From Tumebacillus flagellatus (lineage in GTDB: Bacteria > Bacillota > Bacilli > Tumebacillales > Tumebacillaceae): a stretch of 64,000 nucleotides of DNA. A program made the translations under genes and the position numbers. How positions within the stretch are numbered: position 1 is the first letter of the stretch; every line of letters starts with the position of its first letter. This document shows positions 1 to 8,192 of this stretch, piece by piece. The stretch lies in the NCBI RefSeq assembly GCF_000714935.1, contig NZ_JMIR01000012.1:62001-126000 (forward strand). Reading direction: 5' to 3'. The notes beneath the pieces were generated by a model. It saw only the letters and a list, made by a program, of their open reading frames with translations, searched no databases and was not told the origin of the DNA.

Positions 1-398
1 TCGATCGCAGCAAACGCCGTGCCGGTCGCACCGCTGGTTATCCATTTCGCAATATAGAGCGGGGCGAGAATGAACAGCGCCACACCAAACCCCAGCGAAA
101 AGATCATCGTCAAGACCATCTGCCAGTTGGAGAGTTCCTCCCCCTCTTCGTCGATGGACAGGTTGGCGGACTTGTTCAGCGCTTGGTAGCCGATAAACGT
201 CGACTCAAACAGCACCGCGGTGCCCCGTACGAGCGGCAGGGCCAAGAACTTGAATCGCTGCGTCCAGGGAATGCGCACTTCAGACTCCACATGGATCGAG
301 TTGTCAGGCTTGCGGACGGCGACAGCGACCTTGTCTCCACCGCGCATCATGACCCCTTCCATAACGGCCTGACCACCGATATACAATTGCGGTTCCAT
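1..398 (-). CDS. yqhQ: DUF1385 (YqhQ-like) membrane protein, 3' end missing
   Basis: The reading frame starts at an ATG at 396-398 preceded by a GGAGGAGGG ribosome site and runs off the left edge, so only about 132 N-terminal residues are present. The N-terminus reads MEPQLYIGGQAVMEGVMMRG, the hallmark of the DUF1385/YqhQ family (predicted metal-dependent membrane enzymes of unknown substrate). A hydrophobic segment rich in Leu, Phe and Ile begins near residue 105. It is divergent from the germination operon to its right. The function of the family is not established; the family assignment is firm. Confidence 0.85.
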   Translation of the reverse strand, partial: MEPQLYIGGQAVMEGVMMRGGDKVAVAVRKPDNSIHVESEVRIPWTQRFKFLALPLVRGTAVLFESTFIGYQALNKSANLSIDEEGEELSNWQMVLTMIFSLGFGVALFILAPLYIAKWITSGATGTAFAAI

Positions 399-537
399 CT
401 TGAAAAACCCTCCTCCCGATATCTCTCTATAACAGTCTAATTATAGTACAGCTCCCCCCCTCCGTCAAAATCTCATAAAATGGTTCGGATAAGCAGACAG
501 TAACGGATAAGAAGAAGCCAATGGAGGGGGGTGCCGG

Positions 538-2157
538 ATGAACAAGCTCTTGCAAACCATCATGAAAAAACTTCATCGACGCCCGAAAACTCCGCCCGTG
601 AACCCGCCGACGCCCAACATCCCGAAGCGGCAGATCGGCTCCTATAAGGACGACGTCCAAGAGCTGCAAGCGAGCTTCCAAGGCTGCGACGACGTGAAGA
701 TCCGCGAACTGACGCCGGGCAAGATCACCGACTGCCCCGTCGCCGTCGCCTACATCGAATCCCTGATCAAAATCGACTGGATGGAATTTGCCTACTCGCA
801 AATCCAAGCGTTAACCGACAAACCGGAACACCTGCGGCCTAACGAAACCTCGGGCTCCATGGAAATCGTGATGCTCAAAACGATCAAAGAAGCGGTCTCC
901 TACGTCCTCGACGGCTGGACCGTTTTCATCGTGGAAAAAACCAACAAAGCCTACGCGGTCAACACCTACTTTCCGCCGATGCGCAACGTCGAGCGCTCCG
1001 AGACGGAAACGGTCATCCTCGGCCCGCAAGAAGCGTACACCGAGTCGATCCAAATCAACCTCTCGCTGTTGCGCAAACGGCTGAAGTCGACCGACCTGAA
1101 GATCACTTTCACCCGTGTCGGCCGCTATAACAAAAAATTCGTCGCCATCGCCTGGCTGGAGAGCATCGCGCCCAAGGAGTTCGTCGAATCGGTGCAAGCG
1201 CGCATCGAAGCGATCGACATCGACAACTTGACGGACGCCGGGGATTTCGCCCAGCTGATCGACGACAACCCCTATTCGCCGTTTCCGCAATATCACATGA
1301 CGGAGCGCCCGGAGCGCATCGTCTCGCACCTGTGCGACGGCAAAGTGGCGATCTTCAACGACGGCAGCCCGTTTGTACTCTCCGGACCCGCGTCGTTCAT
1401 CGAGTTCTTTCAGTCCTCCGAGGACTATGACAACCGCTGGTTGAGCGCTTCGGTCATCCGCACCCTGCGCTTGATCGGTGTCTTGATCTCGATTTCGCTC
1501 TCCGCGCTCTACGTCGCCGTCGTGACGTTTCACTACCAACTGATTCCGACCAACATGCTCGTGCCTTTGACCGAGTCTAGATCGCGCGTGCCGTTTCCGC
1601 CGCTGTATGAAACCCTGTTGATGGAAACCACCATCGAGCTGTTGCGCGAGGCGGGCGCCCGCTTGCCGACCAAAGTCGGGCAAACGATCGGCATCGTCGG
1701 CGGTATCGTCATCGGACAAGCGGCGGTCACCGCCGGTCTTACGTCCAACATCTTGATCATCTCCGTCGCGCTCTCCACCGTCGCTTCGTTTATCACGCCC
1801 AGCTACATCATGTCATCGGCGTTGCGCGCCATCCGCTTCCCGCTGATCTTGCTGGCGGGGATGTGGGGGTTGTACGGCATGTTTATCGGGTATCTGTTGA
1901 TGGTGATTCACTTCCTGCGCCTCTCGTCGCTTGGCAGTCCGTATCTGGTGCCGTTTGCTCCGCTGCGCTTGATCGACTGGAAAGACACCTTCTTGCGGGC
2001 GCCGATTCCGTTTATGAAATACCGCCCGACCCACAACGCCCCCAAAAACAGCCAGCGCATGCCTTTTCAAAACGAGACGACCGCGCCTGCCGTCTCCCCG
2101 AGCGCGACGCCGGATGAAATCAACGAAAACGCGAGCGATGGGAGTGATTCCAAGTGA
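538..2157 (+). CDS. GerA-family spore germination protein (A subunit)
   Basis: This 539-residue protein is the A subunit of a Ger-type germinant receptor in the inner spore membrane. The N-terminal half is soluble and holds the typical ESLIKIDWMEFAYSQIQ stretch. The C-terminal half has about five membrane segments and the family signature around PPLYETLLMETTIELLREAG and VGQTIGIVGGIVIG (roughly residues 355-400). The length is usual for GerAA relatives. The start has GGAGGGGGG eight bases upstream. Its stop overlaps the next gene, giving the canonical A-B-C tricistron expected to be made in the forespore under sigma-G. The germinant cannot be read from sequence. Confidence 0.95.
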   Translation: MNKLLQTIMKKLHRRPKTPPVNPPTPNIPKRQIGSYKDDVQELQASFQGCDDVKIRELTPGKITDCPVAVAYIESLIKIDWMEFAYSQIQALTDKPEHLRPNETSGSMEIVMLKTIKEAVSYVLDGWTVFIVEKTNKAYAVNTYFPPMRNVERSETETVILGPQEAYTESIQINLSLLRKRLKSTDLKITFTRVGRYNKKFVAIAWLESIAPKEFVESVQARIEAIDIDNLTDAGDFAQLIDDNPYSPFPQYHMTERPERIVSHLCDGKVAIFNDGSPFVLSGPASFIEFFQSSEDYDNRWLSASVIRTLRLIGVLISISLSALYVAVVTFHYQLIPTNMLVPLTESRSRVPFPPLYETLLMETTIELLREAGARLPTKVGQTIGIVGGIVIGQAAVTAGLTSNILIISVALSTVASFITPSYIMSSALRAIRFPLILLAGMWGLYGMFIGYLLMVIHFLRLSSLGSPYLVPFAPLRLIDWKDTFLRAPIPFMKYRPTHNAPKNSQRMPFQNETTAPAVSPSATPDEINENASDGSDSK

Positions 2158-3350
2158 CGCAACAACAGGAACAGCAACAACAAAAGCAACTGCAAAAACC
2201 CTCCGCCGTCCAAACGGACGAACACAAGCGGCGCTCCCTGGGCTTTCTCGAGATGATGTTCCTCGTGCAAACCGTCCAAGTCGGCATCGGCCTGTTCAAC
2301 TTGCCGCGCGTCGTCGTGGAAGAAGCGGGACACCCCGGCTGGATCGCGGTGCTGATAGCCGGCGTCGCGGCTCACATAGCGATCTGGATTTGCATCCTGC
2401 TCACCCGGCGCTTTCCCGATCTGGACCTCTACGGAATGTTGACCCGCGTGTACGGCAAATGGATCGGTTGGTTTTTCGGCGCGGTGTTCATGCTCTATTG
2501 CGTGGCGATGTCCGCTCTGGTGGGGCGTACCTATGTGGAAGTCGTCCAACTCTGGATGTTTCCTACCACTTCAACGAACATGTTTTACCTGCTCCTGCTC
2601 CTCCCGTGCTTTTACGCCGCCACCGCCGGCCCGCGCGTGCTGGCGCGTTTGGCAACATTGGTGTTTTTCGCCACTTCGTGGATGCTGTTGCTCTTGATCG
2701 CGCCGGCAAGGCAAATCACGTGGGACTACTACTTCCCCATCTTCTTCAACACAACGCTCTGGGACCTCACGCGCGCCGCTTGGAAAGTCGGCGCTTCCAT
2801 GGTGGGATTTGAACTGTTGCTGATCTTCCACACCTTCGCCAAGGACAAGAAAAAAACGTTGAAAGCCGCGTCGTTCGGCAACGGGATCACCGTCTTCATC
2901 TACCTGCTCGTCACGCTCGTCTCCATCGGCTTCTACTCGGCCGGTCAGATCATCAAAGTGCTCTCGCCGACCTTGCATATGTTTCAGATCGTGGAGCTGC
3001 CGTTGATTGAGCGGATCGAACACATCGGCATCTCCACATGGTCGTTTCTGATCGTCAACACCGTCTGCACCTATCTGTGGGCGGGCGGACGGTTTCTCTA
3101 CACGTTTGGCAAGTGGAGCGAGCCGGTTTGCGTGCTGATGCTTTTCCCGCCGGTCTTCCTGATCGGGATTATGGGGCGGGACGTATTCTTCCTGACCAAA
3201 TTCGAACTCTACCTCGGCACGATCGGCGGGCTGATGTCCACGGTGATGCCGCTGTTCTTGTTGCTGAGCGCCATGATCCTGCGCAAGCGAGGCGGGACCT
3301 CCGCTCCGCCCGCGCCTCCAGAAGATTCGCAGGAGGTGTCGGTGTCATGA
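2154..3350 (+). CDS. GerAB-family spore germination permease (B subunit)
   Basis: This 398-residue integral membrane protein belongs to the GerAB/APC-superfamily permeases, which form the germinant-binding B subunit. After a Gln-rich N-terminus (QQQEQQQQKQLQK), a series of about ten hydrophobic segments follows, with the family-like start MFLVQTVQVGIGLFNLPRVV near residues 34-53. The start codon is GTG overlapping the upstream TGA (GTGA), and the 3' end overlaps the C subunit by ATGA, so translation of the three subunits is probably coupled. The short Pro/Ser-rich C-terminus is not conserved in the family. Confidence 0.93.
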   Translation: MTQQQEQQQQKQLQKPSAVQTDEHKRRSLGFLEMMFLVQTVQVGIGLFNLPRVVVEEAGHPGWIAVLIAGVAAHIAIWICILLTRRFPDLDLYGMLTRVYGKWIGWFFGAVFMLYCVAMSALVGRTYVEVVQLWMFPTTSTNMFYLLLLLPCFYAATAGPRVLARLATLVFFATSWMLLLLIAPARQITWDYYFPIFFNTTLWDLTRAAWKVGASMVGFELLLIFHTFAKDKKKTLKAASFGNGITVFIYLLVTLVSIGFYSAGQIIKVLSPTLHMFQIVELPLIERIEHIGISTWSFLIVNTVCTYLWAGGRFLYTFGKWSEPVCVLMLFPPVFLIGIMGRDVFFLTKFELYLGTIGGLMSTVMPLFLLLSAMILRKRGGTSAPPAPPEDSQEVSVS

Positions 3351-4480
3351 CGACTCTCTTTTGGAAAAAACGCCCCCGTCCGCTGCTCTTGGCGCTGGCG
3401 TTGTCGGTCGGCGTCACCGGGTGCGCCCGGCCCTACATCCTCGAAGACCTCGGCATGGAACTGACCGCCGGCTACGACCTCACCGACAACGGCAAGCTCT
3501 TGGTCACGTACTCCCTGCCGAACATCGGAGCCGGCGAACAGGAAAAAACGATCATCATCTCCTCCAAGGGAGACCTCTCCAAGGAAGCCCGCGAGAACGT
3601 CGGCCTTGCCACCGACCGTCAGATCGTCTCCGGGCAGTTGCGGGTGGCGGTGTTTTCCGAGCACTTGGCGCGCAAAGGAATCTGGCATGTGCTCGACACC
3701 TTGATGCGCGACGTGAACATCACCAAAACGATGGTGCTCTGCGTCTCGGACGGCAATGCGGGAGACCTGATGAAGAGCAAAGCCCCCACCCGCCCGTCCA
3801 GCGGCCGCTATCTCTACGAACTCTTGCAAAAATCGCAAAAAAACTACGCCGTCCCGAAAACGACGATCCAAGACTTCGAACGGATCTACTACGACCAAGG
3901 TGCCGACCCGATGATCCCGTACGTGCGTCTGGAAAACGGCACGATCATGGCGGCAGGCACGGCACTGTTTCGTAACGACCGCTTCGTCGGCTCCCTCTCT
4001 CCCGAAGAGACCAAGATGATGCTGCTCTTGCGCGGCGGAGGACAGGGCGGCGACATCAAACAAACCCTGCACACCAAGGGCCAAGACAACCTCCAAGACC
4101 AAGTGATGCTGACGTTTGTCACCGCCAAACGCAAAGCCAAACTGGAGATGCAGAACGGGCGTCCGCACATCACGTATGACGTGAAAGTCTCCGGGCAGAT
4201 CATCGAATACTCAGGTGACGAAGACCTCACCGATGACAAAATCGCTCAGAAGATCGAAAAACAGATCGAAGACGGTCTCAGCACCCGCATCAAAGACCTG
4301 ATCAAGCAGTTCCAAACGAAATACCACGTCGACCCGCTCGGCCTCGGCACGAAGATCCGCGCCGCCAACCTCTACCCGAACGATCCGTGGACGTATGACC
4401 TCTGGCGCAAATCGTATGAGAGCGCCAAAATCGACGTCAACTTCAAGCTGCGCATCATCCGCACCGGCATCACCCGCTAG
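3347..4480 (+). CDS. Ger(x)C-family germination lipoprotein (C subunit)
   Basis: The 377-residue product has a lipoprotein signal peptide: Lys/Arg-rich start MTTLFWKKRPRP, a hydrophobic stretch and the lipobox VTGC with Cys25 as the predicted acylated residue. The rest matches the GerAC/Ger(x)C fold expected on the outer face of the inner spore membrane, ending in the typical region with NDPWTYDLWRKSYESAKIDV. A longer in-frame extension exists upstream, but AGGAGG at about 3331-3336 and the ATGA overlap with the B subunit favour the ATG at 3347. It completes the receptor operon and is followed by a terminator. Confidence 0.93.
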   Translation: MTTLFWKKRPRPLLLALALSVGVTGCARPYILEDLGMELTAGYDLTDNGKLLVTYSLPNIGAGEQEKTIIISSKGDLSKEARENVGLATDRQIVSGQLRVAVFSEHLARKGIWHVLDTLMRDVNITKTMVLCVSDGNAGDLMKSKAPTRPSSGRYLYELLQKSQKNYAVPKTTIQDFERIYYDQGADPMIPYVRLENGTIMAAGTALFRNDRFVGSLSPEETKMMLLLRGGGQGGDIKQTLHTKGQDNLQDQVMLTFVTAKRKAKLEMQNGRPHITYDVKVSGQIIEYSGDEDLTDDKIAQKIEKQIEDGLSTRIKDLIKQFQTKYHVDPLGLGTKIRAANLYPNDPWTYDLWRKSYESAKIDVNFKLRIIRTGITR

Positions 4481-4496
4481 CTTTCACATGCACAAC

Positions 4497-4532
4497 AAAA
4501 AACGGAGCCGCTCCGAGACGACTCCGTTTTTC
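4497..4532. terminator. Bidirectional terminator between gerC and the YhcN-like gene
   Basis: AAAACGGAG and CTCCGTTTTT form a stem whose A-run and T-run flank both sides. It lies between the convergent ends of the germination operon (4480) and the lipoprotein gene (4546) and can serve both strands. Confidence 0.8.
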
Positions 4533-4545
4533 AAATCTTATTCAC

Positions 4546-5211
4546 TTAGCGGGGGACCGCCGGCAGCATCGACGGACCGATCGCCGGAATGCGGCGGGTC
4601 AAATCCATGATGTCATCGTTGAACATGGAGAGCGAATGACCCGCGCGAATCTCGTCGGCGATGCGCTGCACGCGACGGTGCAACGCGCGGTCGGCCGTGA
4701 TGTGCACGCGCTTAAATTCCGGCGCCTGCACCAAGATGCGCTGGCGGACGGTTTGGATCAGTCCCGTTTGCGCTTCCGGTCGTACGCCCTTGTCCAAGTT
4801 CAGCGCGACGATGGCCGTTTGCCCGATGACAAGCGCCCGCGCGTTCGCGACTCCGTTGACCGAATGCGCCAAGTCGGCAATTCGGTCGGCGGTGAACGTG
4901 TGCGGATAGACCCCTTGCGTCAGATCGGAGCCGCCGCCCGGATGAGCGAACGACCGCAAATCCACCGACGGGTTGGCGATGTTGTTGCGCCCGGAGAGAT
5001 GTTCCCGATCGCCGTCTCCATCCACGTCGATGTTCTTGTTGTCCCAGTTCGGCACCCGTTGCAGATCTTGACCCGGCGCAATTTCGACCGTGTTGACGCC
5101 GTAGCGGTTGTCCGCTTTCTCCCGCGCGGTCTGGGTGCAACCGGACGCGCCGGTCACCGTGACGAGCGCGAGCAGGGCAACAAGACCTTGGACCCACTTG
5201 TTCTTAAGCAT
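4546..5211 (-). CDS. YhcN/YlaJ-family sporulation lipoprotein
   Basis: The 221-residue protein begins MLKNKWVQGLVALLALVTVT and has the lipobox ASGC, so it should be a membrane-anchored lipoprotein. The body (NRYGVNTVEIAPGQDLQRVP, then ADRIADLAHSVNGVANARAL) has the YhcN/YlaJ domain found in spore-associated lipoproteins, with its paired V..V..A pattern. The domain ends in a basic helix region. I use the ATG at 5211 rather than an upstream GTG because AAGGAGG lies eight bases before the ATG and overlaps the GTG. It is next to tdk but has its own ribosome site. Confidence 0.85.
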   Translation of the reverse strand: MLKNKWVQGLVALLALVTVTGASGCTQTAREKADNRYGVNTVEIAPGQDLQRVPNWDNKNIDVDGDGDREHLSGRNNIANPSVDLRSFAHPGGGSDLTQGVYPHTFTADRIADLAHSVNGVANARALVIGQTAIVALNLDKGVRPEAQTGLIQTVRQRILVQAPEFKRVHITADRALHRRVQRIADEIRAGHSLSMFNDDIMDLTRRIPAIGPSMLPAVPR

Positions 5212-5284
5212 CAAGGTCACCTCCTTCGGGTACGGTTAGCTTGCCCGGCAGGAAGTGACGAGACACTGGAAATTGGAGTGGAGA

Positions 5285-5905
5285 TTAGGCGCGGCTGACA
5301 GCCGGTTGCTGCGAACCACAATGCGATTGGCCCGGCGGCACATCGTGGCAGTGACGGCAACGCGCTTCATACGTCTCCGCCGCCCCGACGAGAATCACCG
5401 GATCGTCATAGCAAGCCGGTTCCCCGTTGATCAAGCGTTGGTTGCGGTTCGCCGGGTTGCCGCAGACGGTGCAAATCGCTTGCAGCTTCGTGACATATTC
5501 GGCGACGGAAAGCAAGTCCGGCGTCGGGCCGAACGGCTCGCCGCGGAAGTCTTGGTCAAGACCCGCCACGATCACGCGGATGCCGTTGTCCGCCCACTCT
5601 TGGCAACGCGCGACGATCTCGCGGTCAAAAAATTGCACTTCATCCACAGCGATCACTTCGGTGCCCGGTTCTACGAGCGCGACGATCTCCGCGACCGAAC
5701 TCACGGCGCAGGCTTCCGCTTTCTCTCCACTGTGCGACACGACGGCGGTCTGGTGGTAGCGGTCATCGATCTTCGGTTTGAATACCTGCACCGATTGGCG
5801 GGCGATGCTGGCCCGCTTCACTCGGCGAATCAGCTCTTCACTTTTCCCGGAAAACATACTGCCACAGATGACCTCGATCCAACCAGGCTTGTTCATGAAA
5901 TGCAA
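5285..5905 (-). CDS. tdk: Thymidine kinase
   Basis: This 206-residue enzyme phosphorylates thymidine with ATP (dTMP salvage). It shows the P-loop [19 protein letters not shown], the Walker B-like DEVQFFD, and a zinc ribbon with CTVCGN and CRHC. The start is probably a TTG at 5903-5905 (product [15 protein letters not shown]), since AGGGAG sits at proper distance and Bacillus Tdk begins with the comparable MYIMKQSGW; the nearby ATG at 5896 is the alternative. The rpmE-tdk order is conserved in Bacilli. Confidence 0.95.
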   Translation of the reverse strand: MHFMNKPGWIEVICGSMFSGKSEELIRRVKRASIARQSVQVFKPKIDDRYHQTAVVSHSGEKAEACAVSSVAEIVALVEPGTEVIAVDEVQFFDREIVARCQEWADNGIRVIVAGLDQDFRGEPFGPTPDLLSVAEYVTKLQAICTVCGNPANRNQRLINGEPACYDDPVILVGAAETYEARCRHCHDVPPGQSHCGSQQPAVSRA

Positions 5906-5961
5906 CCGCGATCTCTCCCTAATTCTCATAATGTATATCAACTAGTATACCTCAGAAACAT

Positions 5962-5993
5962 AAAAAGCAGGGCAGCGAACTGCCCTGCTTTCT
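5962..5993 (-). terminator. Terminator between rpmE and tdk
   Basis: AAGCAGGGCAG and CTGCCCTGCTT form an 11-bp perfect stem with a four-base loop, followed on the minus strand by T residues. It lies just after the rpmE stop and would limit read-through into tdk. Confidence 0.8.
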
Positions 5994-6004
5994 TGTCACG
6001 TGTC

Positions 6005-6202
6005 TTAGATACCGTATTTCTTCTTGAAACGGTCGACACGGCCGCCTGCATCCAGAAACTTCTGTTTACCGGTGTAGAACGGGTGGCACTGCGAGCAGAT
6101 CTCGACCTTGAGGCCTTCCTTAACGGAGCCGGTCTCGAACTTGTTGCCGCAAGCACAGGTGACGGTGGTCAGATGATACTTCGGATGGATATCAGTTTTC
6201 AT
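6005..6202 (-). CDS. rpmE: 50S ribosomal protein L31 (zinc type)
   Basis: The 65-residue protein is L31 of the C+ type: Cys16, Cys18, Cys36 and Cys39 form the zinc site (TCACGNKF and [10 protein letters not shown]). The C-terminus [13 protein letters not shown] is typical. The start has a GAGGTGAAC ribosome site. It lies between the quorum-like module and tdk; in Bacillus rpmE follows rho directly, so extra genes have been placed between rho and rpmE here. Confidence 0.97.
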   Translation of the reverse strand: MKTDIHPKYHLTTVTCACGNKFETGSVKEGLKVEICSQCHPFYTGKQKFLDAGGRVDRFKKKYGI

Positions 6203-6222
6203 AGTCTGTTCACCTCATTCCT

Positions 6223-6244
6223 AGCCATAGGTTTTGCCATGGCT
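6223..6244 (-). promoter_or_regulatory. Possible L31 leader hairpin upstream of rpmE
   Basis: AGCCAT and ATGGCT pair across a ten-base loop about 20 bases upstream of the rpmE start. Firmicute rpmE mRNAs often carry an autoregulatory L31 leader in this position. Only the small stem is visible to me; a covariance search would decide. Confidence 0.4.
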
Positions 6245-6343
6245 CTTTGTTCACACGCATCAATTAATATACCACACGACCCGAATCGGAAGCAAGAAAA
6301 TCTCCTACATAAAAATGCTTTACAAGTTTCAAAAATCGGTGTA

Positions 6344-6372
6344 CTTTAAGTGGTAGAGTTTTACTCTATAAT
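6344..6372 (+). promoter_or_regulatory. Promoter of the XRE-TPR regulator
   Basis: A consensus -10 TATAAT lies at 6367-6372. The -35 region (CTTTAA at 6344-6349, 17-base spacer) is a poor match, so activator help is possible. The stretch is AT-rich compared with flanking genes. Confidence 0.5.
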
Positions 6373-6376
6373 GGGT

Positions 6377-6403
6377 AACTTAAGTTGCTATAGGATGTAT
6401 AGC
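6377..6403. promoter_or_regulatory. Two palindromes in the regulator leader (possible operator)
   Basis: AACTTAAGTT is a perfect 10-bp palindrome at 6377-6386, and GCTATA (6387-6392) is repeated inverted as TATAGC (6398-6403) with a five-base gap. Both lie directly downstream of the -10 box and upstream of the ribosome site, where an autorepressor would act. Binding is inferred. Confidence 0.4.
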
Positions 6404-6436
6404 GTGATTTATTTTAAACATCTAGGAGGGTGTACT

Positions 6437-7726
6437 TTGATTTCTTTGGGGCAAAAAATCCGTGAGTTGCGCATTCGTAAAGGATTGACACAGCAAGAGC
6501 TTGGCGCCGGGATCGTGACGATCTCTATGATCAGTCAGATCGAATCGGATAAAGCATACCCGTCGCATAAAGTGCTGGAACAAATCGCTGCCCGGCTGGA
6601 AACGCCGATCGAATATTTTGTAGCCGATATGCAGACGCAAATGGAGCAGAGTTCTACGTACAAATTAGCGCGTGCTTACCTGGCAGCCAAGAATTTCGAC
6701 ATGGCAATTCCCCTGTTTCGCGATTTGATTTCCAATCCCGCCCCCCACTTGATGGTGCATGAAGTTCAATATGATTTGGCCGAAGCTTGGCTTTCCAGCG
6801 GTGACATTGAGAAAGCGGTGGAATTGTTCGAGCAAGTTCTCGACACGGTCGTCCGCAAAAACGACGACAGCTTTGCTCTGCTTTGCTTAAACAAACTCGG
6901 CGAAGCGCGTTACGACCAAGAGAACTATCCTCTCGCTCTCTATCATTGGCATAAAGCCTACGAGACATTCTCCCGCGTCAAAGAGATCGACCCGTTCACC
7001 CGTGCGCGAATCATCACGAACTTGGGTCATGCCCACTATAAACTGGGCGAATACAACGATTCTGTCCGCTTCTATCGAGAAGCTTATAATTTGTTGCGCG
7101 GCAGCACCAACATGCGCCAATTGGCGGACGTCTACCTCGGACTCGGCAATTCGTATAAAAACCTCGGTGAATACGCGCGGGCGATCGACTACTGCCATGA
7201 CGCGCTCACCATTTACGAAAGCTTGCAAAACATTCGCCAAGCGATCGAAGTCAAAGTCAACTTTGCGCTCGTCGAAGCGGAGAACGGTGACCTGGCGGAA
7301 GGCATTGAGCTTCTGCACGAGTGCCTTGCCGAATACCGCAAACACGAACTGCCGACCGATAACTTGCGGATCTACAGCGAGATCGCCAGACTGTACATCC
7401 GCGCCGGCCGCCTGCAAGAAGCGGAAGCGTTCTGCCAAGAGACGCTGTTCCTGCTGCCGGAGCATGCGGAAAACCTCGCGTCCGTCTACCAATCGCTCGC
7501 CCGCGTCAAGCGCGAGCAAGGCGACACCGACGCGTCGATCCAGTGGATCAAGCAAGCGATCGCCCTGCATGAGAAACTCGGCCATCGCTCGGAGTTGCGC
7601 ACGGCCATCGAGGAACTCGCCGACCTCTACGAGCAGATCGGCGATTACGTCTTGGCGAACGAAACGCTTCGCCAATTGCACGTCGTCCTCGACTCTTCTC
7701 TGCGCAAGATCGGCATTCTCGTCTAA
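6437..7726 (+). CDS. XRE-type HTH regulator with TPR array (RRNPP-like peptide receptor candidate)
   Basis: The 429-residue protein starts with a Cro/C1-type helix-turn-helix (residues about 2-60, SLGQKIRELRIRKGLTQQEL and ISMISQIESDKAYPS), followed by about nine tetratricopeptide repeats to the C-terminus (for example ITNLGHAHYKLGEYNDSVRF and YLGLGNSYKNLGEYARAIDY). This is the architecture of PlcR, NprR and other RRNPP receptors that bind short secreted peptides. The start is TTG at 6437 with GGAGGGTG nine bases before; upstream ATGs in frame lack a ribosome site and would add residues ahead of the HTH. It is followed by a terminator and then by a tiny secreted-peptide gene on the same strand, the usual receptor-signal arrangement. 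Target genes are unknown. Confidence 0.88.
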   Translation: MISLGQKIRELRIRKGLTQQELGAGIVTISMISQIESDKAYPSHKVLEQIAARLETPIEYFVADMQTQMEQSSTYKLARAYLAAKNFDMAIPLFRDLISNPAPHLMVHEVQYDLAEAWLSSGDIEKAVELFEQVLDTVVRKNDDSFALLCLNKLGEARYDQENYPLALYHWHKAYETFSRVKEIDPFTRARIITNLGHAHYKLGEYNDSVRFYREAYNLLRGSTNMRQLADVYLGLGNSYKNLGEYARAIDYCHDALTIYESLQNIRQAIEVKVNFALVEAENGDLAEGIELLHECLAEYRKHELPTDNLRIYSEIARLYIRAGRLQEAEAFCQETLFLLPEHAENLASVYQSLARVKREQGDTDASIQWIKQAIALHEKLGHRSELRTAIEELADLYEQIGDYVLANETLRQLHVVLDSSLRKIGILV

Positions 7727-7753
7727 GGTATAAGAGCAAAGTTAGTACGTGTG

Positions 7754-7783
7754 GAAGCCTGTCGAGGGACAGGCTTCTTTTTT
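7754..7783 (+). terminator. Terminator after the XRE-TPR regulator
   Basis: A perfect 10-bp stem (GAAGCCTGTC / GACAGGCTTC) with a GAGG loop is followed by TTTTTT. It separates the regulator from the peptide gene, which therefore needs its own promoter. Confidence 0.9.
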
Positions 7784-7833
7784 GTTGAAGATTGTCGTAA
7801 ATTGTCTATTATAGTCAATGTAAATTTTCTAAG

Positions 7834-7890
7834 TTGACAACAAAGAAATCACAATTAGTATATTGTAATATCGCGTTTGCCATGTATAAT
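7834..7890 (+). promoter_or_regulatory. AT-rich promoter region of the peptide gene
   Basis: TTGTAA (7863-7868) and TATAAT (7885-7890) are spaced by 16 bases and form a good sigma-A promoter about 100 bases upstream of the peptide start. A consensus TTGACA lies further up at 7834-7839 but has no well-placed -10. The whole 7790-7940 stretch is much richer in A and T than the surrounding genes. Confidence 0.6.
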
Positions 7891-7993
7891 ATACGTAAGG
7901 AAACCGGTCACTCTATTACATGAATATTAATATCATAAACTAAACAAAATAGACCGGATTACCAGAGTTTGTCACTTCATGGGAGGGTGTATC

Positions 7994-8170
7994 ATGAAAA
8001 AAAGAATGGGTCTGTTGGTGATTGCAACTTGCGCTTTGATCAGTTTCGCTCTGGCTTCTCATACGACTGGAGCTTGGTGGAGTGAACACGAACCGAACCA
8101 CTTGCAACTCGCGGACGTACAAACGGTCATTACCCCCGATTGGTGGAGTGAACACGAACCGAACCACTAA
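7994..8170 (+). CDS. Secreted pro-peptide with duplicated WWSEHEPNH (candidate signal peptide)
   Basis: This 58-residue precursor has a Sec-type signal (MKKRMGLLVIATCALISFAL, then ASHTTGA) and then the nonapeptide WWSEHEPNH twice: residues 28-36 and 50-58, the second copy ending exactly at the stop codon. The copies are separated by LQLADVQTVITPD. The ribosome site GGGAGGGTG precedes the ATG at 7994 by a normal distance. Short exported precursors whose C-terminus is the mature signal, encoded just downstream of an HTH-TPR receptor, are the rule in RRNPP quorum sensing (Phr, PapR, NprX). Function is inferred from architecture; I know no family with this sequence. A strong terminator follows. 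Confidence 0.75.
   Translation: MKKRMGLLVIATCALISFALASHTTGAWWSEHEPNHLQLADVQTVITPDWWSEHEPNH
8074..8102 (+). repeat. In-frame 29-bp direct repeat, copy 1
   Basis: The 29 bases from 8074 are identical to those from 8140 (offset 66 bases, 22 codons). They encode the conserved WWSEHEPNH. Identity also at synonymous positions points to a recent or actively homogenised duplication. Confidence 0.95.
8140..8168 (+). repeat. In-frame 29-bp direct repeat, copy 2
   Basis: Second exact copy of the 29-bp unit; its last base is the first base of the TAA stop codon, so the encoded nonapeptide forms the very C-terminus of the precursor. Confidence 0.95.
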
Positions 8171-8192
8171 GAACACGAAAACACAACAAACA

